DNA of 11,746 bases, taken from NCBI GenBank assembly GCA_943325515.2, contig CALPPS020000076.1, forward strand, positions 1 through 11,746, read 5' to 3'. This document shows, piece by piece, positions 1-7,567 of this stretch. A program made the translations under genes and the position numbers. Below the pieces are notes generated by a model. The model ran no database searches and had not been told where the DNA came from. It saw only the letters and a program-made list of their open reading frames with translations. Numbering within the stretch: position 1 is the first letter of the stretch; the number at the start of each line of letters is the position of its first letter. The stretch is from Flavobacterium psychrophilum (GTDB taxonomy: Bacteria; Bacteroidota; Bacteroidia; Flavobacteriales; Flavobacteriaceae).

Positions 1-336
1 AACAGTTGGATTTACATCATACTCTTCGGGGTCAGTGTTATTAAACGTTGGACTTGTAGTAGTCATTTCAACTTGAGTAACAAAATTCGCTTGAGTAGTT
101 CCAAAAGCTGGATTATAATAAAATCCTAGTGGGTTTATTGGCAAATTATTAGAAGCAACTGGTCCAAGTTTTTGGTTGTAAGACTTAACCGTTGCGCCTG
201 TATATCTTTCGAAGCCAAAATGGTCATCTCCAACTATATTTGTACCTAATTCATTATATCCTTTATCACAAGAAGTGAAAATACTTACTGTAATTAATCC
301 AAATAAAACGTACTGTACTAATGATTTTTTTAACAT
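1..336 (-). CDS. DUF4270-like lipoprotein, N-terminal part (gene continues past the left edge)
   Basis: Reading the minus strand from an ATG at 336 gives an open frame of 112 codons with no stop before the window edge, so the C-terminus is missing. The first 23 residues are MLKK, a hydrophobic stretch, then FTSC, a lipobox-like end with Cys23 as the probable lipidated residue. This predicts an exported, membrane-anchored lipoprotein. After the Cys comes [15 protein letters not shown], and further on [16 protein letters not shown]; this start resembles the DUF4270 family of Bacteroidota surface or periplasmic lipoproteins, whose function is not established. The start lies only 14 bp after the stop of the GlgA-like gene, so the two are probably cotranscribed from the promoter near 1199-1206. 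The lipoprotein call is firm; the family name rests on remembered resemblance. Confidence 0.8.
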   Translation of the reverse strand, partial: MLKKSLVQYVLFGLITVSIFTSCDKGYNELGTNIVGDDHFGFERYTGATVKSYNQKLGPVASNNLPINPLGFYYNPAFGTTQANFVTQVEMTTTSPTFNNTDPEEYDVNPTV

Positions 337-350
337 AAAATTATTCTGTT

Positions 351-1160
351 TTAGTAAGGAAGCATCTTTTTATAAAAGTTTGTATATGCTTCTGAAAACT
401 TGTCTTTCGTGGCGAAAGGTAAAAAAGGTTTAGCTGAAGATTCTATAAATTTTGTTAAACTTGGCGAGACATTTTCTGAGGCAATTATTACGGCATCTGA
501 ATGATTTATAGAAGCCATGATGAGATTTTCATAATTGGGTATCTCTAATTCTTTAATTGAATCATGGGGCACATTATCAAATTTTATTTTATTTATCATT
601 TCAACATCTAGAGAACCTTCAAAAGATTGTCCATAAACTGAAGTAACTATTTTAGTTTCTGAAAACAATGCTTCGTCTTTATAATAATGCTTCATATAGA
701 TAGGCAACAAACTAGCCATCCAACCATGCACATGAATAATATCAGGAACCCAATTTAATTTTTTTACAGTTTCAACTACACCTTTGGCAAAGAAAATAGC
801 TCTTTCATCATTATCTGGATACATTACCCCATCTTCATCGCTAAATGTAGCTTTGCGTTTAAAGTATTCGTCATTATCAATAAAATAAACTTGAATTCTT
901 TCTTTTGGAATAGAAGCTACTTTTATAATCAAGGGCATATCTAAATCGTTTACCACTAAATTCATTCCCGATAAACGAATAACTTCATGTAATTGATGTC
1001 TTCTCTCATTGATATTTCCATACCTAGGCATAAAAATTCTAATCTGTCCGCCTTGATCATTAATCATTTTTGGAACGTCATAAGACATCAAAGAAACCTC
1101 ATTCTCAGCCAAATACGGCACCACTTCAGATGATACATATAATATCCTCTTATCTTCCAT
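351..1160 (-). CDS. Glycogen/starch synthase-like protein, N-terminal (GT5) domain only
   Basis: The protein has 269 residues and matches the N-terminal Rossmann-like half of bacterial glycogen synthase (GT5, GT-B fold). The family start [11 protein letters not shown] is at residues 6-16, DNDERAIFF is at 116-124, and [15 protein letters not shown] at 139-153 matches the usual PDIxHxHDWxxALxP. Full GlgA has about 470-500 residues, so the C-terminal nucleotide-sugar-binding domain is absent. The glycine-rich KTGGL loop that normally follows SEVxP, and contacts ADP-glucose, is replaced by AENEVSLMS. True glycogen synthase activity is therefore unlikely, and no glgB or glgC lies nearby. The gene precedes the DUF4270-like lipoprotein gene by 14 bp and is divergent from panC. 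The family relationship is well supported; the role is unknown and could be regulatory, scaffolding or a different sugar-binding function. Confidence 0.88.
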   Translation of the reverse strand: MEDKRILYVSSEVVPYLAENEVSLMSYDVPKMINDQGGQIRIFMPRYGNINERRHQLHEVIRLSGMNLVVNDLDMPLIIKVASIPKERIQVYFIDNDEYFKRKATFSDEDGVMYPDNDERAIFFAKGVVETVKKLNWVPDIIHVHGWMASLLPIYMKHYYKDEALFSETKIVTSVYGQSFEGSLDVEMINKIKFDNVPHDSIKELEIPNYENLIMASINHSDAVIIASENVSPSLTKFIESSAKPFLPFATKDKFSEAYTNFYKKMLPY

Positions 1161-1198
1161 AATCTATCAAACTTTATTTATTGGCAATAAAAAACAAG

Positions 1199-1206
1199 CA
1201 AAAGTA
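1199..1206 (-). promoter_or_regulatory. Bacteroidota-type -7 box for the GlgA-like/DUF4270 pair
   Basis: The minus strand reads TACTTTTG, an exact match to the TAnnTTTG consensus of the Bacteroidota housekeeping sigma factor. It lies about 40 bp upstream of the ATG at 1160. No good -33 TTTG stands at the right distance, so this call rests on the -7 box and its position. Confidence 0.5.
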
Positions 1207-1237
1207 CAAAAATTTATGCAGTTATTTATGAAAATGC

Positions 1238-1245
1238 TAAGTTTG
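1238..1245 (+). promoter_or_regulatory. Bacteroidota-type -7 box for the panC block
   Basis: The plus strand reads TAAGTTTG, an exact TAnnTTTG match, 21 bp before the panC ATG, with a weak TTTA 21 bp upstream in place of the -33 element. The implied leader is very short, about 15 nt. The box is 31 bp from the opposing minus-strand box, so the two divergent promoters would overlap. Confidence 0.5.
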
Positions 1246-1266
1246 CAACTCATTTACTGAAAGCTA

Positions 1267-2115
1267 ATGCTTATTTTCGATACTAAAATTGACCTTGTTT
1301 CTCATTTAAAATCAATCTCAAATCAAGAAAACTCCATTGGTTTTGTCCCCACAATGGGAGCGCTTCACGAAGGGCATCTGTCGTTAATGGAAGAAGCTCT
1401 TCTTCATAATATAGTTGTCGTCGTAAGTATTTTTGTAAATCCAACACAATTTAACAATGCTGAAGATTTAGCAAAATATCCTAGAACCTTAGAACAAGAT
1501 ATTGAAAGAATAAAAACAGTTTCTGATAATATAATTGTTTTTGCACCAAGTATAAAAGACATATACGAAGGCAATACCGTTTCCGAACATTTTGACTTTG
1601 ATGGCATAGAAAATCAAATGGAAGGAAAATTTAGACCCGGCCATTTTGATGGTGTTGGGACAATAGTGAAGCAACTCATTGAAATTGTAAAGCCTACTAA
1701 TTCTTATTTTGGCGAAAAAGATTTTCAGCAATTGCAAATCATTAAAAAAATGGTTGCTAAATTAAAAATGCCTGTCAAAGTTATTGGCTGTCCCATTCAT
1801 AGAGAGCCAAACGGTTTAGCCATGAGCTCAAGAAATGAGAGGTTATCTGAAGACGAGCGGAAAGAAGCTGCTATTATTTATAAAACCATTCAAGAGTCTA
1901 AAATACTTTTTGCAACTAAATCAGCCAAAGAAGTAACTGAATTTGTAGCCGAAAAATTTAAAAAAAATTTAAAATTTGAATTAGAATATTTTCAAATTGC
2001 GGACGAAAAAACACTATTACCTTGTATTAGAAAAAGTAAACAAAAAAAATACCGAGCTTTTATAGCGGTTTTTGTTAACAATATTCGATTGATAGATACC
2101 ATTTCATTAAATTAA
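1267..2115 (+). CDS. panC: Pantothenate synthetase (pantoate--beta-alanine ligase)
   Basis: PanC condenses D-pantoate with beta-alanine using ATP, through a pantoyl-adenylate, to give pantothenate, the precursor of coenzyme A; it is cytoplasmic. At 282 residues it has the usual length. Residues 28-37, PTMGALHEGH, form the HIGH-type nucleotide-binding motif. SIFVNPTQF at 54-62, KFRPGHFDGVGT at 121-132, GEKDFQQLQ at 149-157 and AMSSRN at 185-190 are the other conserved blocks lining the pantoate and ATP sites. The ATG at 1267 places the family's N-terminus correctly. The stop is 14 bp before panD, which makes the beta-alanine PanC uses, so the pair is functionally as well as physically coupled. 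Confidence 0.98.
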   Translation: MLIFDTKIDLVSHLKSISNQENSIGFVPTMGALHEGHLSLMEEALLHNIVVVVSIFVNPTQFNNAEDLAKYPRTLEQDIERIKTVSDNIIVFAPSIKDIYEGNTVSEHFDFDGIENQMEGKFRPGHFDGVGTIVKQLIEIVKPTNSYFGEKDFQQLQIIKKMVAKLKMPVKVIGCPIHREPNGLAMSSRNERLSEDERKEAAIIYKTIQESKILFATKSAKEVTEFVAEKFKKNLKFELEYFQIADEKTLLPCIRKSKQKKYRAFIAVFVNNIRLIDTISLN

Positions 2116-2129
2116 TTTACTTTTGACCT

Positions 2130-2480
2130 ATGCAAATTCAAGTAGTAAAATCAAAAATTCACAGAGTAAAAGTTACTGGAGCTGATTTAAATTATATCGG
2201 CAGTATTACTATTGACGAAACCCTGATGGAAGCCTCAAATTTAATAGAAGGCGAAAAAGTTTCTATTGTAAATGTTAACAATGGCGAACGTTTTGAAACT
2301 TATGTAATAAAAGGAATTAAAAATTCTGGAGACATCACTCTTAATGGACCAGCAGCCAGAAAGGTTCATAAGGGAGATATTATTATAATAATGTCCTATG
2401 CTATAATGGATTTTGAAGAGGCTAAAACTTTCAAACCATGGATGATTTTTCCGAATGAAACAAATAATTCTTTAACCTAA
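2130..2480 (+). CDS. panD: Aspartate 1-decarboxylase proenzyme
   Basis: PanD decarboxylates L-aspartate to beta-alanine, the second substrate of PanC. The 116-residue protein is a self-processing pyruvoyl enzyme. The Gly24-Ser25 bond in the YIGSITID segment is the expected cleavage site, with Ser25 becoming the pyruvoyl group. Lys9, Arg54, Thr57 and Tyr58 stand at the positions known to matter in the E. coli enzyme, and the NGERFETY segment is intact. The length is slightly under the usual 126 or so, but all core elements are present. Whether this organism needs a PanZ-like maturation factor cannot be judged here. The gene sits 14 bp after panC and 5 bp before the next gene, consistent with one operon. 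Confidence 0.98.
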   Translation: MQIQVVKSKIHRVKVTGADLNYIGSITIDETLMEASNLIEGEKVSIVNVNNGERFETYVIKGIKNSGDITLNGPAARKVHKGDIIIIMSYAIMDFEEAKTFKPWMIFPNETNNSLT

Positions 2481-2485
2481 TATCG

Positions 2486-3451
2486 TTGAAAAATCAGATA
2501 GGTAGATGGTTGACTATTATTATTCCTTTTTTAATAGGAATTGGAATAATGTATTATCAATTCAACACTTTAACTTCGGATGAAATTAAAGAAATAAAAA
2601 TTAGTTTTCAAAAAGCTAATTACTATTACATTCTTCTAACATTAATTATAGCTATTATTGGTTACTGGTCAAGAGCTTATCGTTGGAAATTTGCTTTAAA
2701 TCATTTAGGATATCAAACAAAAATATTAAATAATTTCTTTACTGTTAGTGTTTCCTATTTAGTGAATTTAACCGTTCCTCGATCAGGGGAAGTTTCTAGG
2801 GCTGCATTATTAAAAAAATATGAAGCAGTTCCTTTTGATAAAGCCCTTGGAACCATCGTTGCTGAGAGAATTGTGGATTTGCTTATTTTTTTTCTATTTG
2901 TTATCATTGGATTTATTTCGCAATTTGATGAGATTTATAAATTTTTGCTCAGCAAAAACATTACCCTTTATTCACTAATAACAACTGGAATTATTGGATT
3001 ACTGCTGTTTGTAATTTTCATATTTATTTGGATTTATGCTGAGTGGAAAGTTATTTTAAAATTGAAAGAAAAACTATCTGGTTTGCTAGAAGGCATGGCA
3101 ACTGTTTACAAAATGGATAAAAAATGGGCTTATATATTTCATTCATTTTTCATATGGTTTAGCTATTTTATGATGTTTTATGTTGCCATTTTTGCATTAC
3201 CCGAAACGGCTACTATTAGTTTCGATGTTGTAGTAATGGGTTTTATTTTTGGCAGTCTTGCCGTTGGTTTTTCAAATGGAGGATTAGGGGCTTATCCATT
3301 TTCAATTGCATTGATTTTTTCTCTTTATGGGATATCCAATACTATTGGAACAGCATTTGGGTGGTTAGTTTGGACTTCTCAAACCATTTTAGCTATTCTT
3401 CTTGGATTGATTTCCTATGTTTTACTTCCGTTGTTAAATAGAAATAAATAA
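2486..3451 (+). CDS. UPF0104 / lysylphosphatidylglycerol synthase TM-region-like membrane protein (flippase-like), probable TTG start
   Basis: The 321-residue protein is strongly hydrophobic, with about eight likely membrane segments (near residues 8-25, 46-62, 84-98, 130-146, 158-183, 215-237, 245-265 and 288-316). Conserved family features are RAYRWKFAL at 63-71, PRSGE at 98-102, ERIVD at 127-131 and a glycine-rich GGLGAYP at 265-271. These place it in UPF0104, the family of the membrane half of MprF and of AglD-type proteins, which are thought to move or handle lipids. The MprF catalytic domain is absent, so lysyl transfer is not implied. The best start is the TTG at 2486, 5 bp after panD; the first in-frame ATG, codon 22, would remove most of the first membrane segment. 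The location after panC and panD suggests cotranscription, not shared function. Confidence 0.85.
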   Translation: MKNQIGRWLTIIIPFLIGIGIMYYQFNTLTSDEIKEIKISFQKANYYYILLTLIIAIIGYWSRAYRWKFALNHLGYQTKILNNFFTVSVSYLVNLTVPRSGEVSRAALLKKYEAVPFDKALGTIVAERIVDLLIFFLFVIIGFISQFDEIYKFLLSKNITLYSLITTGIIGLLLFVIFIFIWIYAEWKVILKLKEKLSGLLEGMATVYKMDKKWAYIFHSFFIWFSYFMMFYVAIFALPETATISFDVVVMGFIFGSLAVGFSNGGLGAYPFSIALIFSLYGISNTIGTAFGWLVWTSQTILAILLGLISYVLLPLLNRNK

Positions 3452-3510
3452 TTTACTATATTGCTAATTATTTTTAGCGAATAAATTTCTATTCTTTAAA
3501 TCAACACTTC

Positions 3511-4782
3511 ATGAAAAAAATATTTTTCTTTTTGCTGCTTGTTTTCGTCAATACTGTATTTTCTCAAAAAAAGGTAAATGATACCATTTCCTCGCAAAAA
3601 TTAGGTGAAGACAGAGAAATTACAATTGGTTTACCGCCATCATATGAAAAAAATTCTGCTAAAAAATATCCTATTTTGTTATTACTAGATAGTGACTTTC
3701 TTTTTGACCCATTTCAAGGAGCGCTAAGCTATGGATATTATTGGGATGATCTACCAGAAGTAATTATCGTCGGTATTAATCAAAACAAAAACAACGAACG
3801 CGAAACAGATTGTACTGTTGACGAAAAAACGGGGTTACCTTCAGAAAAAGGAGGGAATTTCTTTGAATTTATCGGAATGGAATTATTGCCCTATATTCAA
3901 AAAAAATACAGAACTGCACCCTTTAAAATGATTGCAGGATTAGATACAACAGCAGGATTTTTGAATTTATACTTATACAAAGAAAACCCAGTTTTTGATG
4001 CTTATATTTCCATGAGCCCTGAACTTCCTGCCGGTATGGAGGAATTATTACCTGATAGACTGGCAGCCATTCAAAAACCAATTTTTTATTATCAATCTTC
4101 AGCTGTTGGTGATTTAAAAAAAATGAGGGACAGAATACAAATACTTGATGAATCCGTAAAAAAAGTTAGTAGTCCAACTTTGAATTATAAATATGATGAT
4201 TTCAAAGATGCATCACATTATTCATTGGTTTTAAGTTCAATTCCAAGTGCTTTGTATCAAATATTTTCTATATACCAACCTATTTCAACTACTGAATTTC
4301 AAGAGAAAATTGTAACATTATCTTCAGGATATGTAGACTATTTGATTAATAAATATAGTATTTTAGAAAAATCATTTAACCTAAAATTACAAATAAGATT
4401 TAATGATTTTAAAGCTATTGAAGCTGCTATTTTAAAAAATAAAGCGTACGATGAGTTTGATAAATTATCACAATTAGCTAGAAAAAATTATCCTAAATCG
4501 ATGCTTGCAGATTACGAATTAGGACAGATGTATGAGAAAAAAGGAGATAATGCCAAGGCGTTAAAATCATATCAAATCGCATTTCAAAAAGAAGAAATTG
4601 GTGATTTGACAAAAGATATGATGATTGAGAGAGCTGATGAACTAAAAATATCTTTGCCAAAAAAAGCAAATAAAGGTAAAAAAGGAAATGATGAACCTGC
4701 AGTTGAGGAAACCCCTACAACTGATATCCCTGCTGAAACTCTCCCGCTAGAAAGTCCAACAGAAGAGAAAAAACCCCAATAA
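3511..4782 (+). CDS. Exported esterase-fold (PF00756-like) protein with a TPR repeat; nucleophile serine apparently missing
   Basis: Residues 1-18 form a signal peptide ending in TVFS before Gln19, with no lipobox Cys, so the product should be periplasmic or secreted. Residues 30-255 follow the alpha/beta-hydrolase esterase (Esterase D/Fes-like) pattern: REITIGLPPSY, YPILLLLDSD, EVIIVGI, a long FFEFIGMELLPYIQKKYRT stretch, then VFDAYISMSPEL. Where active members have GHSxGG, this protein reads GLDTTAG at 143-149, putting Asp145 where the catalytic Ser is expected. His236 in the KDASHYS segment fits the catalytic His. Residues 333-360 form one TPR-like repeat, and 381-423 are a Lys/Glu/Pro/Thr-rich disordered tail. 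At 423 residues it is longer than a simple esterase. It follows the membrane protein by 59 bp and precedes radA by 22 bp. The fold assignment is good; hydrolase activity is doubtful. Confidence 0.83.
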   Translation: MKKIFFFLLLVFVNTVFSQKKVNDTISSQKLGEDREITIGLPPSYEKNSAKKYPILLLLDSDFLFDPFQGALSYGYYWDDLPEVIIVGINQNKNNERETDCTVDEKTGLPSEKGGNFFEFIGMELLPYIQKKYRTAPFKMIAGLDTTAGFLNLYLYKENPVFDAYISMSPELPAGMEELLPDRLAAIQKPIFYYQSSAVGDLKKMRDRIQILDESVKKVSSPTLNYKYDDFKDASHYSLVLSSIPSALYQIFSIYQPISTTEFQEKIVTLSSGYVDYLINKYSILEKSFNLKLQIRFNDFKAIEAAILKNKAYDEFDKLSQLARKNYPKSMLADYELGQMYEKKGDNAKALKSYQIAFQKEEIGDLTKDMMIERADELKISLPKKANKGKKGNDEPAVEETPTTDIPAETLPLESPTEEKKPQ

Positions 4783-4804
4783 TACTGAAATAAATTCAGC
4801 ATAA

Positions 4805-6166
4805 ATGTCGAAAATTAAAACTACTTTCTTTTGTCAAAATTGTGGCGCTCAATATGCCAAATGGCAGGGCCAATGTAATTCTTGTAAAGAATGGAATACT
4901 ATAGCCGAAGAAATAATTCAAAAAGAAGAAAAAGTAAGTTGGAAAGCTACAACTTCTGATTCCAAAAGAGTTTCAAAGCCACTAAAAATAAAAGAAATCG
5001 ATTCGACTCAAGAAGTTCGAATGAACACCACTGATGGCGAATTGAATCGTGTGCTTGGTGGCGGGATTGTTCCTGGTTCTTTAATACTTCTTGGTGGTGA
5101 ACCTGGCATTGGAAAAAGCACTTTACTACTCCAAATTTCTTTAAAATTACCCTATAAAACATTATATGTTTCAGGCGAAGAAAGTCAGAAACAAATAAAA
5201 ATGCGTGCAGAACGCATCAATCCAAATAGTGATAATTGCTACATTCTTACAGAAACCAAAACTCAAAATATATTTCGCCATATAATAGAAACCGAACCCG
5301 ATATAGTCATCATTGATTCCATTCAAACGTTGCATACAGATTATATTGAGGCTACAGCGGGAAGTATTTCTCAAATCAGAGAAACCACAGCCGAGTTGAT
5401 AAAATTTGCAAAAGAAACCAGTATTCCTGTGATTTTGATTGGACATATTACCAAAGATGGCAATATAGCTGGGCCAAAAATTTTAGAACACATGGTGGAT
5501 ACTGTTTTACAATTTGAAGGTGACCGCAATCATGTGTATAGAATTCTTCGCTCACTCAAAAACCGTTTTGGTTCCACAGCTGAATTGGGAATCTACGAAA
5601 TGCAAGGTTCCGGTCTTCGAGAAGTTTCAAATCCTTCTGAAATTTTACTTTCGCATCGTGAAGAAGAATTATCAGGTACAGCAATTGCATCCACACTTGA
5701 AGGAATGCGCCCATTAATGCTTGAAATTCAAGCATTGGTTTCTACAGCTGTTTATGGAACGCCGCAACGAAGCACTACAGGTTATAATGCCAAAAGACTA
5801 AATATGATTTTAGCAGTGCTAGAAAAACGTGCTGGTTTTCGTCTTGGAACAAAAGATGTTTTCTTAAATGTAACTGGTGGAATTTCCGTAGATGATCCTG
5901 CAATTGATTTGGCAGTTGTAGCAGCAATTTTGTCTTCTAATGAAGATATTGCCGTGGGTAAAGATGTTTGCTTTGCTGGTGAAGTGGGCTTGTCAGGTGA
6001 AATTCGCCCTGTAAATCGAGTAGAACAACGCATTCAAGAAGCAGAAAAGCTTGGTTTTTCGACCATTTTTGTTTCAAAATACAATAAAATTTCGGCTAAA
6101 TTTCCAGGAATAAAGGTGGTGTTAGTTTCTAAAATTGAAGAAGTTGTTGAGCAATTATTTGGATAA
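4805..6166 (+). CDS. radA: DNA repair and recombination protein RadA (Sms)
   Basis: RadA is a RecA-like hexameric ATPase that drives branch migration of recombination intermediates and aids repair. The 453 residues show the full architecture. An N-terminal C4 zinc finger has Cys10, Cys13, Cys24 and Cys27. Walker A is GEPGIGKST at 98-106, and a Walker B-like DIVIIDSIQ is at 166-174. The RadA-specific KNRFG motif is at 252-256. A C-terminal Lon-protease-like domain runs from about 285 to 453 and includes the GEVGLSGEIRPV segment. The length is typical and no frame break is visible. The gene is last in the panC block, 22 bp after the esterase-fold gene, and converges on the aldo/keto reductase gene. 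Nothing nearby suggests SOS control. Confidence 0.98.
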   Translation: MSKIKTTFFCQNCGAQYAKWQGQCNSCKEWNTIAEEIIQKEEKVSWKATTSDSKRVSKPLKIKEIDSTQEVRMNTTDGELNRVLGGGIVPGSLILLGGEPGIGKSTLLLQISLKLPYKTLYVSGEESQKQIKMRAERINPNSDNCYILTETKTQNIFRHIIETEPDIVIIDSIQTLHTDYIEATAGSISQIRETTAELIKFAKETSIPVILIGHITKDGNIAGPKILEHMVDTVLQFEGDRNHVYRILRSLKNRFGSTAELGIYEMQGSGLREVSNPSEILLSHREEELSGTAIASTLEGMRPLMLEIQALVSTAVYGTPQRSTTGYNAKRLNMILAVLEKRAGFRLGTKDVFLNVTGGISVDDPAIDLAVVAAILSSNEDIAVGKDVCFAGEVGLSGEIRPVNRVEQRIQEAEKLGFSTIFVSKYNKISAKFPGIKVVLVSKIEEVVEQLFG

Positions 6167-6389
6167 ATAATATCTACTAACTAGTCTAGTCTCCAAAAAC
6201 TAATAATATTTACTAAACACTAGCATGAATTTTTAACTCGTATGATGTTGCGCAAAACTATTTTAATACCAAATGACACAATAGGCAACTTTCCTTTTGA
6301 ACATTTCAGGCGGCGTGCAATTTTTTAAACAAAAAAATACTATTGATAAAAATAGCGCTGCAATCGAGGAGTTTTAATAAGACAATATA
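6167..6389. other. Convergent spacer (223 bp) without a recognisable gene
   Basis: This lies between the stops of radA and the aldo/keto reductase. I see no strong terminator; only short imperfect hairpins such as ACTAG-T-CTAGT near 6178-6190 and CTATT/AATAG near 6343-6356. A 28-codon frame, 6242-6328, starting MMLRKTILIP, is the only notable open frame, and its sequence resembles nothing I know. The patch at 6300-6330 is less AT-rich than its surroundings. It may be a decayed fragment. Confidence 0.5.
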
Positions 6390-7424
6390 TTAAGGTGCAG
6401 GATCAGGATATAGCGCTTGTATTTTGTTAATTTCAGAGATAATGTCGGAGCTCAATTTTAGTTCAAAAGCAGCCATGTTTTCTTTGAGTTGTTGCATCGA
6501 AGTGGCTCCAATAATTGTAGCAGTTACAAATGATTGATGATTAACAAATGCTAAAGCCATTTGGGTTAATGTCAAATTATTTGCCTTTGCTAATTCTTGA
6601 TAAAGCAGTGTAGCTTTTCTGCAATTTTCGCTGGAGTATCTAGAAAACTGAGGAAATAAAGCCAATCTTGATGAAGGTTGTATCCCGTTCAAATGTTTGC
6701 CTGTTAAGAAACTAAAAGCCAAAGGAGAATAAGCTAATAAGCCTACATTTTCTCTCATTCCAATCTCGGATAATCCAACTTCATATAATCTGTTAAGCAA
6801 TGAATACGGATTTTGAATAGTGACAATTCTGGGTAAATTGTTTTTTTCACTTTCACTTATGAATTTCATAATACCGTATGGATTCTCATTTGAAACACCT
6901 ATGTGTTTTATTTTTCCTTCTTTAATTAAGCCATCAAAAACGGTAAGCACTTCCAAAAAATTATGTTGCCATTGGTTATCAATAGTGGCAATTCCTCGTT
7001 GCCCAAACATATTCATAACACGTTCTGGCCAGTGCAACTGATACAAATCAATATAATCTGTTTGTAGATTTTTTAAGCTTAATGTTACTGCTTCATGAAT
7101 GCTTTTTTTAGAAAACTCTAATGGCTTACGAATATATTCTAAACCGCGATTTGGACCAGCAATTTTAGTAGCAATTACTAAATTCTCTCGCTTTGATGAT
7201 TTTTTTAACCAAGTTCCAATGAATTTTTCGGTTAAGCCAAGCGTTGTTTGTTTTGCTGCAATTGGATACATTTCGGCAGTATCAATGAAATTCACACCGT
7301 GTTCTGTCGCATAATCTAGTTGAGCATGTGCTTCACTTTCGGTGTTTTGTTCCCCAAAAGTCATGGTGCCCAAACAAATTTTGCTGACTTTTATATCTGT
7401 ATTTGGTAAGGGATTGTAATTCAT
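6390..7424 (-). CDS. NADP(H)-dependent aldo/keto reductase, Tas-like
   Basis: A cytoplasmic oxidoreductase of the aldo/keto reductase superfamily, with a TIM-barrel fold and NADPH-dependent reduction of carbonyls. All four catalytic residues are present: Asp48 and Tyr53 in FIDTAEMY, Lys87 in IATKIAG, and His131 in YQLHWPER. The start is MNYNPLPNTDIKVSKICLGTMTFGEQ. The insert with RGLEYIRKPLEFS and the NMFGQRG segment after the catalytic His are characteristic of the E. coli Tas group, and the C-terminus has the usual cofactor-binding IIGATSMQQLKENM. At 344 residues the length is normal for Tas-like enzymes. The physiological substrate cannot be told from sequence. The gene appears to be a single transcription unit: its own -7 box lies 23 bp upstream, and a terminator-like hairpin separates it from the ompA-like gene. 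Confidence 0.93.
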   Translation of the reverse strand: MNYNPLPNTDIKVSKICLGTMTFGEQNTESEAHAQLDYATEHGVNFIDTAEMYPIAAKQTTLGLTEKFIGTWLKKSSKRENLVIATKIAGPNRGLEYIRKPLEFSKKSIHEAVTLSLKNLQTDYIDLYQLHWPERVMNMFGQRGIATIDNQWQHNFLEVLTVFDGLIKEGKIKHIGVSNENPYGIMKFISESEKNNLPRIVTIQNPYSLLNRLYEVGLSEIGMRENVGLLAYSPLAFSFLTGKHLNGIQPSSRLALFPQFSRYSSENCRKATLLYQELAKANNLTLTQMALAFVNHQSFVTATIIGATSMQQLKENMAAFELKLSSDIISEINKIQALYPDPAP

Positions 7425-7446
7425 TTGTGTCGCTTATTTTGCTGTA

Positions 7447-7454
7447 CAAAAATA
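7447..7454 (-). promoter_or_regulatory. Bacteroidota-type -7 box for the aldo/keto reductase gene
   Basis: The minus strand reads TATTTTTG, matching TAnnTTTG, 23 bp upstream of the ATG at 7424. Only a T-rich stretch marks the -33 region. The hairpin at 7511-7544 lies just upstream, which fits transcription of this gene starting anew here. Confidence 0.45.
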
Positions 7455-7510
7455 TATTAATGTAATCGTTTAAAATATTCGATTAACAGATTTTTTGGAA
7501 ACGTTTACAT

Positions 7511-7544
7511 AAAAAAAGGTTCAAAGAAGAACTTTAAACCTTTT
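7511..7544 (-). terminator. Hairpin terminator after the xth/ompA-like transcript
   Basis: AAAAGGTT (7514-7521) pairs with AACCTTTT (7537-7544), and inside it AAAG (7523-7526) pairs with CTTT (7532-7535). There is one C/A mismatch and a 5-nt AAGAA loop. On the minus strand the stem is followed by a run of seven T. It begins 23 bp after the ompA-like stop, as expected for an intrinsic terminator. GC content of the stem is low, so efficiency is uncertain. Confidence 0.72.
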
Positions 7545-7567
7545 ATAAACTTTAATTACTTGTTCTT

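Noticed and set aside
351..1160. Glycogen biosynthesis locus
   Set aside because: No glgB, glgC or glgP lies nearby, and the single GlgA-like protein lacks the substrate loop and the second domain.
1257..1266. CTGAAAGCTA before panC, identical to 9448-9457
   Set aside because: A shared 10-mer is expected many times by chance in a window of this length, and the second palindrome arm is absent here.
3461..3480. Weak hairpin (TGCTAA/TTAGCG with a G-T pair) after the UPF0104 gene
   Set aside because: A stem of about 7 bp with no T-run after it; not enough to call a terminator splitting the block.
6242..6328. 28-codon frame starting MMLRKTILIP
   Set aside because: It is too short, has no recognisable family and no promoter box close upstream. 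Kept only as part of the unexplained spacer.
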